Source of the DNA: Pachyrhynchus sulphureomaculatus
Taxonomy: Eukaryota > Arthropoda > Insecta > Coleoptera > Curculionidae
DNA: 64,000 nucleotides
NCBI GenBank assembly: GCA_019049505.1
Contig: CM032454.1
Coordinates: 151,699,200 to 151,763,199, forward strand
Direction: 5' to 3'
Shown: positions 1 through 10,182 of the stretch, piece by piece
How the letters are laid out: each line of letters opens with the position of its first letter
How positions within the stretch are numbered: the stretch's first letter is position 1
Program-made: the position numbers and the translations under genes
The notes under the pieces: generated by a model
Database searches by the model: none
What the model was told of the DNA's origin: nothing
Seen by the model: only the letters and a program-made list of their open reading frames with translations

Positions 1-1085
1 CGGAAAAAGCGATTCACGTTGTTCTTGAATCGCTGTAAATTGTACTCGGTGGGAAACACAGCGCTGGGCAAATTATTCCAAAGGGATGATGTTCTCCATA
101 TAAAAGACTGCTTGGAAAGCGTTGTACGCGGAGTAACAAGCTGAACCTCCTCCGGATGTGAAGCACCAGCGCGACGTGTATTTCTAACATGCACCGCTTT
201 GGGAGGAATTAAGCAGGCTACATCCTTCGCACACTTTCCATGAAAATATTTGTAGAATAGGCTCAAGTCGCCAACCGTTCTTCGGTGTTCCAGCGAATCA
301 AGGCCGCCGGTCAGTTCCGGGTCTCCAATCAGACGGACAGCTCTTCTCTGAACAGAATCCAACAAATGCAGTGTACGTTTAGTAGCGGAGCCCCAAACAT
401 GGGAGCAGTATTCCATAGTTGATCCAATTTGAGCTTTGTAAAGAATTAACAGTTGTTGTGGGGTGTAAAGCTTTCTGGTTCGAAATAATATTCCCAACTT
501 TTGAGAAGCTCTCCTTGTTATGCCTGCAACATGTTCATGCCAGGACATATTTGCTCCCAAACTAACGCCCAATACATGGAGCGACGATGCTAGGGGAATG
601 GAGTGCCCCGACATGTCGGGTTCAGCTACGTTAACTTTTTTGGAAAAAACTGCCGCCTGGGTTTTTGTAGCGTTAAATTCCACTTGGTTACTGTCACCCC
701 AAGATAGAATTTCTTCCAGGTCTTTGTTAAGTTGAACGATCTCCTGCTGTCTGCGGATATTCGCCTGAGCAGCTGATGTCCGAGCGTTCAAGGTGAATGA
801 AGAGACAAGCGTACTGTCATCTGCAAAGCTGTAGATTGGATTCCCGGTCTTTTCCAACAGAGCGTTAATGTAAATGAGAAAGAGAGTAGGAGACAGTATG
901 GAGCCCTGGGGCATACCGGCGTTGATAGTGAAGGTGTTAGAAAAAAATCCGTCGACCGCCACTCGTAAAGAACGCTCTCTGAGGAAACATGAGAGCCACA
1001 AACAGAACCTTTCAGACATATCACAAGAGCGTAGCTTAGCCAACAGCCATCGTGCCAGACACGGTCGGCCAAGTTTTAAATGTAC
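1..1085 (-). mobile_element. LINE (non-LTR retrotransposon) RT C-terminal part, family A
   Basis: Read on the minus strand this encodes the fingers-to-palm end and the whole C-terminal part of a non-LTR reverse transcriptase. Seen in order: a VWHDG segment near 1060, MPQGSILSPTLF near 910, the catalytic FADD box at about 817-828 with both Asp present, then the WHEHVAGI and RKLYTPQQLL segments and a C-terminal RFKNNVNRFF at the window edge. A frameshift lies near 1045 just after VWHDG, and the 5' part is missing. Two other copies of the family lie at 26945-27965 and 47905-48565 (plus strand). The motif style suits the CR1/jockey group, but I cannot fix the clade. Family assignment as a LINE is firm; activity is excluded by truncation. 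Confidence 0.9.
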
Positions 1086-1456
1086 ACGTGATTTGAAATC
1101 GATACCTAATTCCATCTCAAAGTTATCGTACTAACAGACAAGTAGACAGACAACACAGATAACATAAGGAAATCGGAGATTATATTCTTTGTGATTTAGA
1201 GATGCTAAAACCTGAAGAAATGAAAACAATTTAAAGGATATTTTTTTCAGGAATACAATATTTCTCTTTAGCAAAAAGAATTATTGATAATAACAATAAT
1301 AATAAATGTTTTTGATCTCATAAAAAACATTTGACAAATATAATAAACAATATTTTACGTATTTGTTATTTTTTTTTTGTAATGTATTTTACAGGTATTT
1401 AAGAAAACTAAATATTTTTCTGTTCTATAAAAACCTTAATTTAAAGTACTTTTATC
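1086..1456. other. AT-rich spacer, nothing recognised
   Basis: Only poly(T)/poly(A) runs and short AT-rich words are visible between the LINE tail and the mariner. No open frame of interest. Confidence 0.5.
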
Positions 1457-2624
1457 AGGTCAGTCAATACGTTTTGAAAGTTCACTTGAACCAAATATTC
1501 AAAATTCATTTTGAAGCTTTATCTGTCACATGAACACACCTTAAATTTCAAGTCGATCTGCCAGGTCATTTATGGTTTATCAGCTGGTAAAGTAGACATG
1601 TTTGAATATTTTTTAAAAATAGAAATAATGGAATATCGTGCAGTAATAAAATTCTCTGATTTGGAAAGTTCGTCGGCAACTGAAATCTATGCACAGTTAG
1701 GGAAAATTTATAGATGGACTCTAGAGTTTATACGTGGTCGTACAAGCGTCAATGATGATCCACGTTCAGGATGTCCCAAAAACTGCAACAACTAAAAAAC
1801 TGTTGTGTAAGATATGGTAATGGAATAACGTCGATTAACCGTGGATGATTTAGCTGAGGCTATAGGCATCTCACATGGATCACTATATTAGATCTTAACT
1901 AATGTTTTGGGTAAGAGAAAGCCATTCTCAAAATGGGAGCTGCATTTGCTATCACTGGAACAAACAACGCACTCGAGAGGAACTTTCTAAATATCATTTG
2001 GCTCGTTTCACAAAGAATAAAACTGATTTTGTGCGTCGTCGATTTCTAACTATGGATGAGACTTGGGTTTACCAGTATGATCCTGAACTGCGACAACAAA
2101 CCCCACAGTGGACTGAGCCCGGTCGTTCAGCTCCAAAGCATCCAAAGTGGTCAAAGTCGTCCAAAAAAATTATAACATCAGTTTCTTGGGATGCAATAGG
2201 AATTTTGTTAGTGGATTACCTTTAAACCGGTAAAACAATCACAGGAGAGTATCATTGCAATCTTTTGGATCAGCTGGATGAGAAAATTCGTAAGAAAAGG
2301 CCCGATATGCAGAAGAAAAAAGTCACCTTTTATCATGACAATACACCTGCACCCAGAGGTGCTTTGGCAACAGCAAATCTAGTCGGCTTAAAATACGAAC
2401 TGTTGGACCATCAACCCTATTCGCCAGATCGAGCTCCATCTGACTTTCATCTGTTCCCAGACCTCAAAAAATGTCTACGTGGGAAGCATGTTTCAATAAA
2501 TGAATTGGAAAAAAGCTGGAAAAAATGTATTGAACTTAAGGGAGAATATACTGAAGAATAAATGCATTTCGACTCATGATTTCATCTTGTTTCATTTCCG
2601 CTTTCAAAACTTATTGACTGACCT
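1457..2624 (+). mobile_element. mariner transposon A (decayed)
   Basis: Terminal inverted repeats GGTCAGTCAATACGTTTTG (from 1458) and the reverse complement of GGTCAGTCAATAAGTTTTG (ending 2623) bound a 1.17 kb element. A TA follows on the right at 2624-2625; on the left the flank is altered. The length is slightly below the usual 1.3 kb for mariner. The body is a broken transposase on the plus strand, described in its own entry. Confidence 0.9.
1629..2561 (+). pseudogene. mariner transposase A, frameshifted
   Basis: The DDE/D transposase of mariner cuts and joins its own element at TA sites. Here the N-terminal helix-turn-helix part (MEYRAVIKFSDLE, from 1629) is out of frame with the rest. 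The catalytic part shows MDETW (first Asp, 2052 on), FYHDN (second Asp, about 2330) and PDRAPSDFHLFP (third Asp, about 2441). There are 34 residues between the second and third Asp, the mariner DD34D signature. At least three interruptions split it: a stop after PKNCNN at 1793, stops near 1890, and a stop after LLVDYL at 2223. The C-terminal WKKCIELKGEY is typical of the family. All three catalytic Asp codons survive, but no single frame does. Confidence 0.9.
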
Positions 2625-2639
2625 ATTTATGCTAGATAG

Positions 2640-3140
2640 GCTGTAAGAAATTCAACTACAGTCCATTTTAATTTTCTACCCTAAAATAAAATTTAATTTA
2701 AAAATGCATTCTCGTTTTCAATCTACAAGATAAAAACATGTATAATTTAAAAGGAATTGTTAATTGCTTTTAAAAATTATTATAAAAAAAGGTTAAGTAT
2801 TAATTAAAATTTGTAATTTCAACTAATTAGGGACCTTAAATCATTTAGAGAAAAACAAAAAAATTAGAAAGTAATTTAAATGAAACTTCCAAAAATTAAT
2901 TATCCTTTTGTGCGGAAAAATGTATTTAAATTAAGTGGATTTTTTTTTTTGTAAGAGTTCGTCAGTTTGAAGTTCTCCCGGCTTTGCTTGATTAGTCAAA
3001 ATATAAATAATGATACTTTTTATAGGAATAAATATTCCATTATGGTACCTAACTTTTGTTTCTTTAATTTTTTAATATTGTATTTATTATTACATTTAAT
3101 TGCCCATGAAATAAACAGTGAATAAAATTTCTTTACAAAA
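2640..3140 (+). repeat. Dispersed AT-rich repeat, copy 1
   Basis: This sequence matches 25385-25810 in the same orientation over several blocks, for example AAAAATTAATTAT, a shared GAAAAATGTATT block and CAAAATATAAATAA followed by ATACTTTTTATAG. No coding capacity and no clear termini. It may be part of a larger non-coding element. Confidence 0.6.
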
Positions 3141-3895
3141 AAGAAAATTTTCTTCTTCTATTTTTTCTACTTCTCACTCATCATCACTCAAAGACTAATA
3201 TTTACCAAGAGAATGAAGTTTCCACAGTAGCACTAACATTACCATGGGAAAATTGGTAACCCAATCAAAGTCAATATTTTAATAATACTGCTATAGAAAT
3301 TTTTATTTACAATTACTGGTTTAAATAGAACATCAAACAATGAAATTTTTAAACTTTTAAATCTTTAGTACAATATGATTAATTTGAGTGTTGTGTTATA
3401 TTCATGGTAGCTCTTGTACCACCGTATATTATCGGGTTTGCGTTGCTAATTTACTCGTTTAGTCCAAGTTTAACCACATAATACGTCATTCTACTACGCA
3501 GTATAGTAGACATCAGCAAACTCTCAGACGTTACTGTAGTCGTTGCCGATCAAATAGGCTTTTGGGGTCAGTTTTGACCATTTAAAAGACTAAGGATGTA
3601 GATAGTTCCACATTCAAGATGAATAAAGGTCGTACTGGTCAAAAGTGACGGTCAAACAGCTGTGCCGAAATCCACATTAAATTGTAGGCTATATCTGGCC
3701 AAAACTGGCCAAAGACAGGTCCTTAAATGCGATATCTCTAATATACTTTCAGGGTTATAAACCACTTCAACACTGCTAACACATTTATATTATATTCTTC
3801 CTGGCGTAAATAAGATTATTTAAGACTAATAATAAATATAATAAAAGATGATATTACTTAGAAGTGTATTACGAACCTGTAGAAAATGGAAAATT
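3141..3895. other. Intergenic, nothing recognised
   Basis: No long open frame or repeat structure recognised. A short slightly GC-richer patch at 3520-3720 has no visible family resemblance. Confidence 0.4.
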
Positions 3896-4450
3896 TACAG
3901 TGTGTCCCAAAAAGTTTTATACAAATGGAAAAAAAGTTTTTCTCACATATTACAAAAAAATTTATGCTTGATAAAAAGTTCTGCATCACATGGAAATCCA
4001 TAATCAAGCATCAAATGTTTAAAATATTTGATGGTATAATGATTTATAATGATGAGTAAGATATGTTTAAATTTAAATACAAAGCAAAATATTAATTGAA
4101 AATGTTAATAGGAACTCAAAAATTATGCTCACGTTTAGATTTGTGGCCTTTCTAGTTAAAAATTCAAAAAAAACTCCAGTAAACACGTCAGTAATTGTCG
4201 GATTATTTATTGAATAAAGCAAAAAGGAATTAATTAAAAACTAGTGCACTGATTTTGAATGTAACATATTTTTGTTAAAAATTTTTTATCGGCTTTGCCA
4301 CAGTTACATCCATAATAAACCGTATTTAAATTTAAACAAACTCTACTCTTTATTATAAATCATTATTTTTTATTTTTGCTGTATACCATCAAATATTTTA
4401 AAAGGCGAATCGAAAGATTCGCATTTTTAGAAGTCACCAAAAGTGTTCTT

Positions 4451-4525
4451 CGTATTTGCTGAACCATCCCAAGACGCGTTTCGCCGCATCACGGCTCCTC
4501 AGTTGGACTAGGTTCAGCAAATACG
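4451..4525 (-). ncRNA. Hammerhead ribozyme, type I fold, copy in left arm
   Basis: On the minus strand the core is CTGAGGA, stem II GCC/GGC around a seven-base loop, then GAAACGCGTC. The expected cleavage is after the final C of that block. Stem I is long: CGTATTTGCTGAACC at the 5' side pairs with GGTTCAGCAAATACG at the 3' side, and TCCAA pairs with TTGGG next to the core. Stem III is only the self-complementary ACGCGT, so it may work as a dimer, as described for Penelope and retrozyme hammerheads. All core bases match the consensus. Confidence 0.88.
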
Positions 4526-4739
4526 AGAACACCATTTTTAGTTCTTATCCAGGTACTAACGGAAAACTATGACAAATAGATGCGGTAAGCTCGAAAAGGT
4601 GCGTTTCTGCAATAAGTGCCAGCCGTGCTGTGCCGCTCTGTCTGAAAAGACTTTGTAAGTCAGCGACAGAGTGCAGTGTAAGCATCTATTTATCACAGTT
4701 TTCCGTTAGTACCTGGATAAGGACTAAAAATTGTGTTCT

Positions 4740-4814
4740 CGTATTTGCTGAACCTAGCCCAACTGAGGAGCCGTGATATGGCGAAACGCGTCTTGGGATG
4801 GTTTGGCAAATACG
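4740..4814 (+). ncRNA. Hammerhead ribozyme, type I fold, copy in right arm
   Basis: The core CTGAGGA is at 4763-4769, stem II GCC/GGC at 4770-4772 and 4780-4782, GAA at 4783-4785, ACGCGT at 4786-4791, and C17 at 4792, so cleavage is predicted between 4792 and 4793. Stem I pairs CCCAA with TTGGG beside the core and, further out, CGTATTTGC (4740-4748) with GCAAATACG (4806-4814). It differs from the left-arm copy at a few positions, such as the stem II loop (GTGATAT against GTGATGC), without breaking the core. Confidence 0.9.
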
Positions 4815-5143
4815 AAGAACACTTTTGGTGACTTCTAAAAATGCGAATCTTTCGATTCGCCTTTAGTTGTTATACCAATGCCATCTATGCCTTCGAGCGG
4901 TAAGCTCGAGAAGGTACGTTTCTGCAATAAGTGCCAGCCGTGCTGTGCCCTTCTGCTTGAAAAGACTTTGTAAGTCACCAACAGAGTGCACTATAAGCAT
5001 CTATTTGTCATAATATTTTAAACTTTTGATCTTGATTATGGATTTCCATTTGATGCAGAACTTTTTATCAAGAATAATTTTTTTTGTAATAAGTAAGATA
5101 AACTTTTTCTCCATTTGTATAAAACTTTTTGGGACACACTGTA

Positions 5144-5970
5144 TAAGCAGTATTTCCCAATAATAACCATTTGAATATTATATATTTTTTAAGATGTAAA
5201 CTTTTAGGAAGTCTCTCTCTTCGACCATAAAAATGAAGGTGGATAATAATAAAACCAAGATTAGTGGATGTGTGGAGACTTAAAGACCCTTGCTAATTTG
5301 GCAGCATCATAATATAAAACAATGATAGTAAGCTTCAAGTGCAAGCAGAGAAAGTTTTCGAAGAAAAGAAGCAGCTATTAACAAGCAACGTAGATATGAG
5401 AATTGTAAAGCATATATTGAAACATACAGGTAAATCGTTGCATTATACATGCGTAAAACTTAGAGTAAACAAATAGTTCAAAAAAATGTAACAACAAATA
5501 ATAACGCTCATAAAATATAAAGAATTGAACCAAGTGAATTTAGTAGAACAGACATAATCCACTGAATAGACGAGGAAATACTTTTTAGTACAATAAAATA
5601 TACATTTTTTGTAAACGTAAGGGCTGACTTATATCATTATTCTTCATATTTATGAAAGTTTTCTTGTTTCGTAAGGTTTCTTGCCTTGGTTTGTCAAGAA
5701 CTTCTGTGTAAAGACCTTGTTGCTTAAGATCTCTTACAATAGTTTTACCTTAGGTTGCCTTGCGAAATAAGACAGAAATAGTAAGACAAAAATGTTTTCA
5801 CTTAACATTTTTGTTCAATAATACGAGTCGTACCTGCTAGAAAATATTGGCCGATAAATTCTATCACTAGCATTTTACTGGAATTGTGGCCAATGTTAGT
5901 GATCTCATTATGAGAAGCAAATCGAGGAAAAATAAAACATTTATAACATTGCTACATTTAATTTTTTCTA
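5144..5970. other. Intergenic, nothing recognised
   Basis: No family resemblance seen. Short frames only. Confidence 0.4.
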
Positions 5971-6070
5971 CAAACTGGCCAAGTGGAAGTCGAACTTGAG
6001 CAATTGGTGTTCCGTATGGTGATTGCTTTTAAAATAAAATAAAATCCTTATCTAAGCTAAGTTAATTAGG

Positions 6071-6077
<7 letters not shown>

Positions 6078-6152
<75 letters not shown>
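6078..6152. repeat. (TA)n microsatellite
   Basis: Pure TA tract between the left part of hairpin repeat F and the foldback element at 6178. Confidence 0.99.
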
Positions 6153-6228
6153 GATTCTGTGTTTTTTTTATTTCTTAGGATTTCGGTTCTACTTATTAAA
6201 ACAACTTATTTTATTTTATTTAATCTTT

Positions 6229-6270
6229 ACTGACATATCGCCCATTTTTTTTTGGGTATTCTCAAAGTAT
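6229..6270 (-). ncRNA. Decayed hammerhead motif, left arm of foldback
   Basis: Minus-strand TTTGAGAAT, a stem-loop with nearly complementary CCCA and TGGG, then GATATGTCAGT. The GAAA box has become GATA, so it should be inactive. Confidence 0.45.
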
Positions 6271-6537
6271 CTAAAAATTTTTTTAAAAAGTTTCAGGACA
6301 CATTTTACAGTTTAAAATTAAAAATTAAAATTTTGGTACAATTCACGTCAGGCTATAAAAACAGTTTACATAGTTTTTTTTTATATATATAACTAATTTA
6401 AAAATATGTAAGCTAATTATACTGTTTTTAAAAGTAATCCAAAAAATATTTACTGAAATATTTGATTTGGTACCAATATGTAAATATTTTTTGGATTAAT
6501 TTTAAAAACAGTATAACTAGCGTACATATTTTTAAAT

Positions 6538-6538
<1 letters not shown>

Positions 6539-6632
<94 letters not shown>
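6539..6632. repeat. (TA)n microsatellite inside the foldback right arm
   Basis: About 46 TA units at the place where the opposite arm (6382-6391) holds about five. This shows expansion in situ rather than independent insertion. Confidence 0.99.
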
Positions 6633-6636
<4 letters not shown>

Positions 6637-6738
6637 CTGTGTAAACTGTTTTTATAGCGTGACGTGAATTGTACCAAAATTTTAATTTTTAATTTTAAAT
6701 TGTAAAATGTGTCCTAAAACTTTTTAAAACATTTTTTA

Positions 6739-6780
6739 GACACTTTGAGAATGCCCACAAAAAATGGGCGAAACGTCAGT
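6739..6780 (+). ncRNA. Hammerhead-like motif, right arm of foldback
   Basis: Stem II GCCCA/TGGGC encloses a six-base loop, followed by GAAACGTC and a 3' strand AGT that pairs with ACT upstream. The CUGANGA box reads TTGAGAA, two changes from consensus, so activity is doubtful. Confidence 0.55.
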
Positions 6781-7425
6781 AAAGACTAAATAAAATAAAA
6801 TAAGTTGTTTTAATAAGTAGAATCAAGATCCAACATATATTTTAACGTTTCACTACATAAATATTTGTTTAATCATATAAAGAAATAAAATAAAATTATT
6901 GGGTACCTAATCTTTTGTCACCAGTGTGTGTATTGAAAAGTATATTAAAAAAATCACCATCATATTGTGAAGCCACATAGTTTTTTTTATATCAGATAAA
7001 TTTTGACAAACGTAATGGACCAGTGATATTTTTCGCTCAATCTACACTTTATGGAGAATAATCCAGAATTTTTTTTAATTTTTTTTTATCAGTACTTTTT
7101 GAGTAGGGGGGACAGCGATTTTTGGCTATTTCTTAAAAATAATACAAAGAAAACTGCGCGCAAGTATTACATCATATATATTTTTTAAAAGCTTTCATTT
7201 GTGACTCCATTCGATGACCTGGGAAAAAATAATTCCCTTCCCCCATAAGCTAACCTCTTAAGTCAAAATTTAACTTTCAAAACTACACGGCTCTGATTAG
7301 GCTATCGATTCCTATATTTGCGCCAAATTTCAACTTTCTATGTCAAGTACTTTCGAATAAAATCGGATGTGACAGAGGATACCGAATGATTCCATAAATG
7401 TTCCATACGGAATATTAAAAACAGG

Positions 7426-8058
7426 GTTCTATGTCATTTAAAAAAAAGTGAGTTTACCGTTGCATAATACTTCGCTTCGACCACCGACTTTATATAAAAC
7501 ATAAATTAAAGACACCTAATTATTTAAGGCGAGAAAAAACCATTCAAAAGAATTAGTAAAGTGAATGAAATTAATCCTTTGAAATTAATTTCGTCTTTTT
7601 CTTATTTTGTACGGAATTATTTAAGTACAAAGGTATTTTTTTAACCTGGAAAAAATTAATTACTTTGGCGCTGTCAGAATATCATTATTATATTTAAAAA
7701 GGGTTCTAAAGGGATACCAAATTAGGAGTGTAATTTTCTTATTAATAAAGTGCTAATTAAATTTGAAAGACTTTTTCTGTTTTTTTTAAAGTCTTTTGAT
7801 AAGCTTCACATGAAATAGGTTTTAGATTATAGCATTTTTGGGTTAATATCTAGATAGCTTCTAAACGACTTTTTCGTTCAATTTTGGATATTTTTAATTA
7901 TAATTTCTTAACTGTTTATTTTCAGAACAAATATACACCAATATGGAAGACTTGAACCAAACATTCATCCGGACAGCACAGAAACCTATCCATGGCAACT
8001 GGTACTAGATAGGGAGACAGTTTAAGTTTTACTTTATTTAACATGATCTTCCAGTGCC
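7426..8058. repeat. Dispersed repeat related to 14130-14770 and 18810-19250
   Basis: Blocks such as AAATTAATCCTTTGAAA, CGGAATTATTTAAGTACA, TCATTATTATATT and TTTTTGGGTTAA are shared, in the same order and orientation, with 14280-14520 and in part with 18810-18970. Divergence is high. Function unknown. Confidence 0.55.
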
Positions 8059-8286
8059 TCATTTGAAGATTGACGATAAATCTTCTCTATTCTCAGCTGT
8101 TTTTATTAGCGTTTCTACATTCATGTTTGTCCAATCCCTAATATTTTTCATCCAAGACATATGCCTCTTGCCCGGGCCTCGTTTCCTTTCCACTTTGCCT
8201 TTGATGATAAGATGTAGTAACCGGTATTTACTGTTTCTGAGTATTTTATTATTACTATTTTTCACGTACTCTGTTTGGAGCGCATT

Positions 8287-8301
8287 CATTCATTGGTTAA
8301 G
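8287..8301. repeat. Target-site duplication of Penelope pair, left copy
   Basis: ATTCATTGGTTAAGT, repeated at 9939-9953. Joining the two flanks restores the LINE reading order. Confidence 0.8.
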
Positions 8302-8379
8302 TTTTGGATGGTTGTAGCTTCTACTTGATGGAAATTCATTATAAATATATAATAAAAGACTGTTTTTAGTCAATTTCCA

Positions 8380-8423
8380 CTAAATTGCGACGACGCGTTT
8401 CGCTGTCGATGCAGCTTCTTCAG
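8380..8423 (-). ncRNA. Hammerhead-like motif in Penelope 3' end
   Basis: Minus strand: CTGAAGA, one extra A, stem II GCTG/CAGC around CATCGA, then GAAACGCGTC followed by GTC, which pairs with GAT upstream. The extra A after CUGAAGA departs from the strict core. Penelope-like elements are known to carry such motifs in their terminal repeats. Confidence 0.75.
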
Positions 8424-8703
8424 ATCTACATTTTACACTGTCAAGTTAGGTTTAATGTTCACAATTTTATATAATTTCTTAATTATAATATTACACCTAA
8501 TTAAATTACAACTCACCCAGATTTGGAATAAGGAGAATAAATTCAATAATGTTGAATTGTTTAAATCTACCTGGCCTTTGAGTAAAGTACCTGTAGTCCT
8601 TAATCGATTTATTTGTTTTTGTTAGGTGTGTAAAATTTTGAAATTCTTGTTAAATGTGTGATTTTCTGTTAAAAGATGATTAGCATATGTTGAATTAGAC
8701 TTT

Positions 8704-9060
8704 CTATGGATGAAACTTTTTTCGTGTTTCTCTTGGTCTGCCGAAATAGGTTAAGCATTTAAATGTGGTTTTTCTGTCCTCAAAACGTGGGTATATTACT
8801 GAGATTGGCTTGCTTCTAAGTTTTTTCCTAACGATGTTATCGATTAAAGTAACCGAATAACCGTTGTTAACGGCTACTTGTTTTATGTAGTGTAATTCTT
8901 TAGTCAAATTGTCCTCTGATAAGGGGATGTTAATTAGTCTATGTATAAAACTATGATAAGCTGCGAGTTTATGATGGTTAGAGTGGTGAGAACTATTGTA
9001 TATTATTGTATGTATATTGTGTATCACAAACCTTGTCATACAGATACCACAATTCACAAT
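8704..9060 (-). pseudogene. Penelope linker protein fragment, minus copy
   Basis: The frame holds HSFIHRLINIPLSEDN, IKQVAVNNGYSVTLIDNI and IYPRFEDRKTTFKCLTYFG and then jumps, because of a deletion, straight to sequence that lies downstream of the GIY-YIG domain in the sister copy. The conserved reverse-transcriptase motifs are absent (5' truncation). It cannot be functional. Confidence 0.85.
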
Positions 9061-9755
9061 AGTTCTCACCACCCTAACCATCATAAACTCGCAGCTTATC
9101 ATACGTTTATACATAGACTAATTAATATCCCCTTATCAGAGGACAATTTTACTAAAGAATTAAACTACATAAAACAAGTAGCCGTTAACAACGGTTATTC
9201 GGTTACTTTAATCGATAACATCGTTAGGAAAAAACTTAGAAACAAGGCAATCTCAGAAATATACCCACGTTTTAAGGACAGCAAAACCACATTTAAATGC
9301 TTAACCTATTTCGGTAAATCGGTAAACCAACAGAAAAACTGGAAAAATTTGTAACTCAAAAAAATATCAACATAGCTTACAAGACTAATAATACTATAGG
9401 GAAATACCTCAAAAACTACAAATCAATAAAGATAATAAATCAGGGGTTTATCAATTAACATGTGGGACATGTCCTAAAACATACATAGGACAAACTGGAC
9501 GTACATTTATACAAAGAATTACAGAACACGAAAAAAGTTTCATCCATAGAAAGTCTAATTCAACATATGCTAATCATCTTTTAACAGAAGATCACACATT
9601 TAACAGGAATTTCAAAATTTTACACAACCAACAAAAAGGTTTAAAACTAAACCTTTTAGAGACAATGCAAATAAATCGATTAAGGACTACAGGTACTTTA
9701 CTCAACGACCAGGTAGATTTAAACAATTCAACATTATTGAATTTATTCTCCTAAT
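9040..9755 (+). pseudogene. Penelope linker and GIY-YIG endonuclease, plus copy
   Basis: The first frame (to 9353) has HTFIHRLINIPLSEDN, IKQVAVNNGYSVTLIDNI and FKCLTYFG. After a frameshift near 9310-9440 the endonuclease continues as GVYQLTCGTC and TYIGQTGR (about 9444-9505), then ITEHEKSF, YANHLL and a C-terminal LNNSTLLNLFS ending near 9753. GVY and YIG with the Arg that follows are the GIY-YIG catalytic core, here with the CxxC typical of Penelope endonucleases. In the family this domain nicks target DNA for reverse transcription. The copy is 5'-truncated and frameshifted. Confidence 0.9.
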
Positions 9756-9938
9756 AACAAATCTGTGTGGGTTTTCCAATACTATCAATGTAATTTAATT
9801 AGGTGTAATATTATAATTAAGAAATTATATAAATTTGTGAACATTAAACCTAACTTGACAGTGTAAAATGTATATCTGAAGAAGCTGCATCGCAATTTAA
9901 ATAAACCAGTGGAACCAGTCTTTTATTATATATTCATT

Positions 9939-9953
9939 GGTTAAGTGTTCAGT
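9939..9953. repeat. Target-site duplication of Penelope pair, right copy
   Basis: ATTCATTGGTTAAGT, identical to 8287-8301. Confidence 0.8.
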
Positions 9954-10182
9954 CCAAGAAATTCTTAACATTCGTCCAAATACCCACATTTCAACAGCCT
10001 TAATCATTCTCATAGTTGTAAGTTTTAAGGTCCCGGGTTCCATGCGATGTAACAGAACTGAGTAAATGTAGCACTTCACCATGCAGTAGCGTGTATTTAA
10101 TTTCAATTCCCTATTACAGCAAAATCGCTTCACTCTACTAGTCTATCCTCGCTCTTACTCCTACCTCTGGATCCAAGTTTTC

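Larger units (their letters stand above)
4403..5011 (+). mobile_element. Nested non-coding element with two inverted hammerhead ribozymes (retrozyme-like candidate)
   Basis: The insertion is flanked by an 11 bp direct repeat AATATTTTAAA (4392-4402 and 5012-5022), which fits a target duplication from reverse transcription rather than a TA transposon. Layout: an inverted arm (4404-4583), unit B1 (about 4583-4683), an arm in plus orientation (about 4684-4861), a short link, and unit B2 (about 4896-5011). B1 and B2 are direct repeats of about 115 bp sharing CGGTAAGCTCG and AATAAGTGCCAGCCGTGCTG. The direct-repeat spacing is therefore about 313 bp. Each arm ends in a short palindrome GCGAATCGAAAGATTCGC. 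There is no coding capacity. Non-autonomous hammerhead elements of a few hundred bases (retrozymes) and Penelope-like elements are the known comparisons. Confidence 0.75.
3898..5141. mobile_element. Tc1/mariner-type MITE with ~150 bp TIRs, host of a nested element
   Basis: The ends are CAGTGTGTCCCAAAAAGTTT (from 3898) and its inverted copy (ending 5141), flanked by TA at 3896-3897 and 5142-5143. The inverted match continues for about 150 bp on each side. No transposase frame is present, so it is non-autonomous. A second inverted pair (4018-4084 against 4322-4402) folds the left half. The right TIR resumes at 5012 after a 609 bp insertion described separately; without it the MITE would be about 620 bp. 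TA target duplication and this kind of terminus are known for the Tc1/mariner superfamily. Confidence 0.88.
6178..6831. mobile_element. Foldback element with hammerhead-like motifs in both arms
   Basis: The two arms (6178-6451 and 6480-6831) are inverted copies, with the turn near GGTACC at 6470. Outer ends share TTCTACTTATTAAAACAAC. Each arm has a stem-loop CCCA...TGGG next to a GAAACGTC or decayed GATATGTC block, the 3' half of a hammerhead. No coding capacity. The right arm has an expanded (TA)n where the left arm has only about five TA units. It is probably the remains of inverted 3' ends of a Penelope-like element; this family call is inference. Confidence 0.7.
5971..7425 (+). repeat. 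Hairpin-ended dispersed repeat, copy F, split by insertions
   Basis: The first part (5971-6080) carries the hairpin end (GGAAGTCGAACTTGAGC, then GGTGTTCCGTATGG). The second part (about 6947-7425) carries the body (TTTTTTTTATATCAGATAAA, TTCGCTCAATCTACAC, TTAAGTCAAAATTTAACTTT) and the other end (GTTCCATACGGAATATTAAA). Between them lie a (TA)n tract and a 650 bp foldback element. Other copies: 25815-26352, 28885-29465, 34828-35470, 39953-40586, 44078-45002. Confidence 0.85.
8302..9938. mobile_element. Penelope-like retroelements, two 5'-truncated copies head to head
   Basis: A minus-oriented copy (about 9030 down to 8302) and a plus-oriented copy (about 9030 to 9938) form a large palindrome whose centre is near 9030. 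Both encode the stretch between reverse transcriptase and endonuclease (HRLINIPLSEDN, IKQVAVNNGYSVTLIDNI). Only the plus copy keeps the GIY-YIG endonuclease. The minus copy has a roughly 215 bp deletion there and a smaller one further on. The minus copy keeps the hammerhead in its 3' end; the plus copy has lost 19 bp from it. Inverted and tandem partial copies are a known habit of Penelope-like elements. Confidence 0.9.

Noticed and set aside
788..1072. 94-codon minus frame as a gene
   Set aside because: It is the wrong frame of the LINE; the RT motifs lie in the neighbouring frame after a frameshift.
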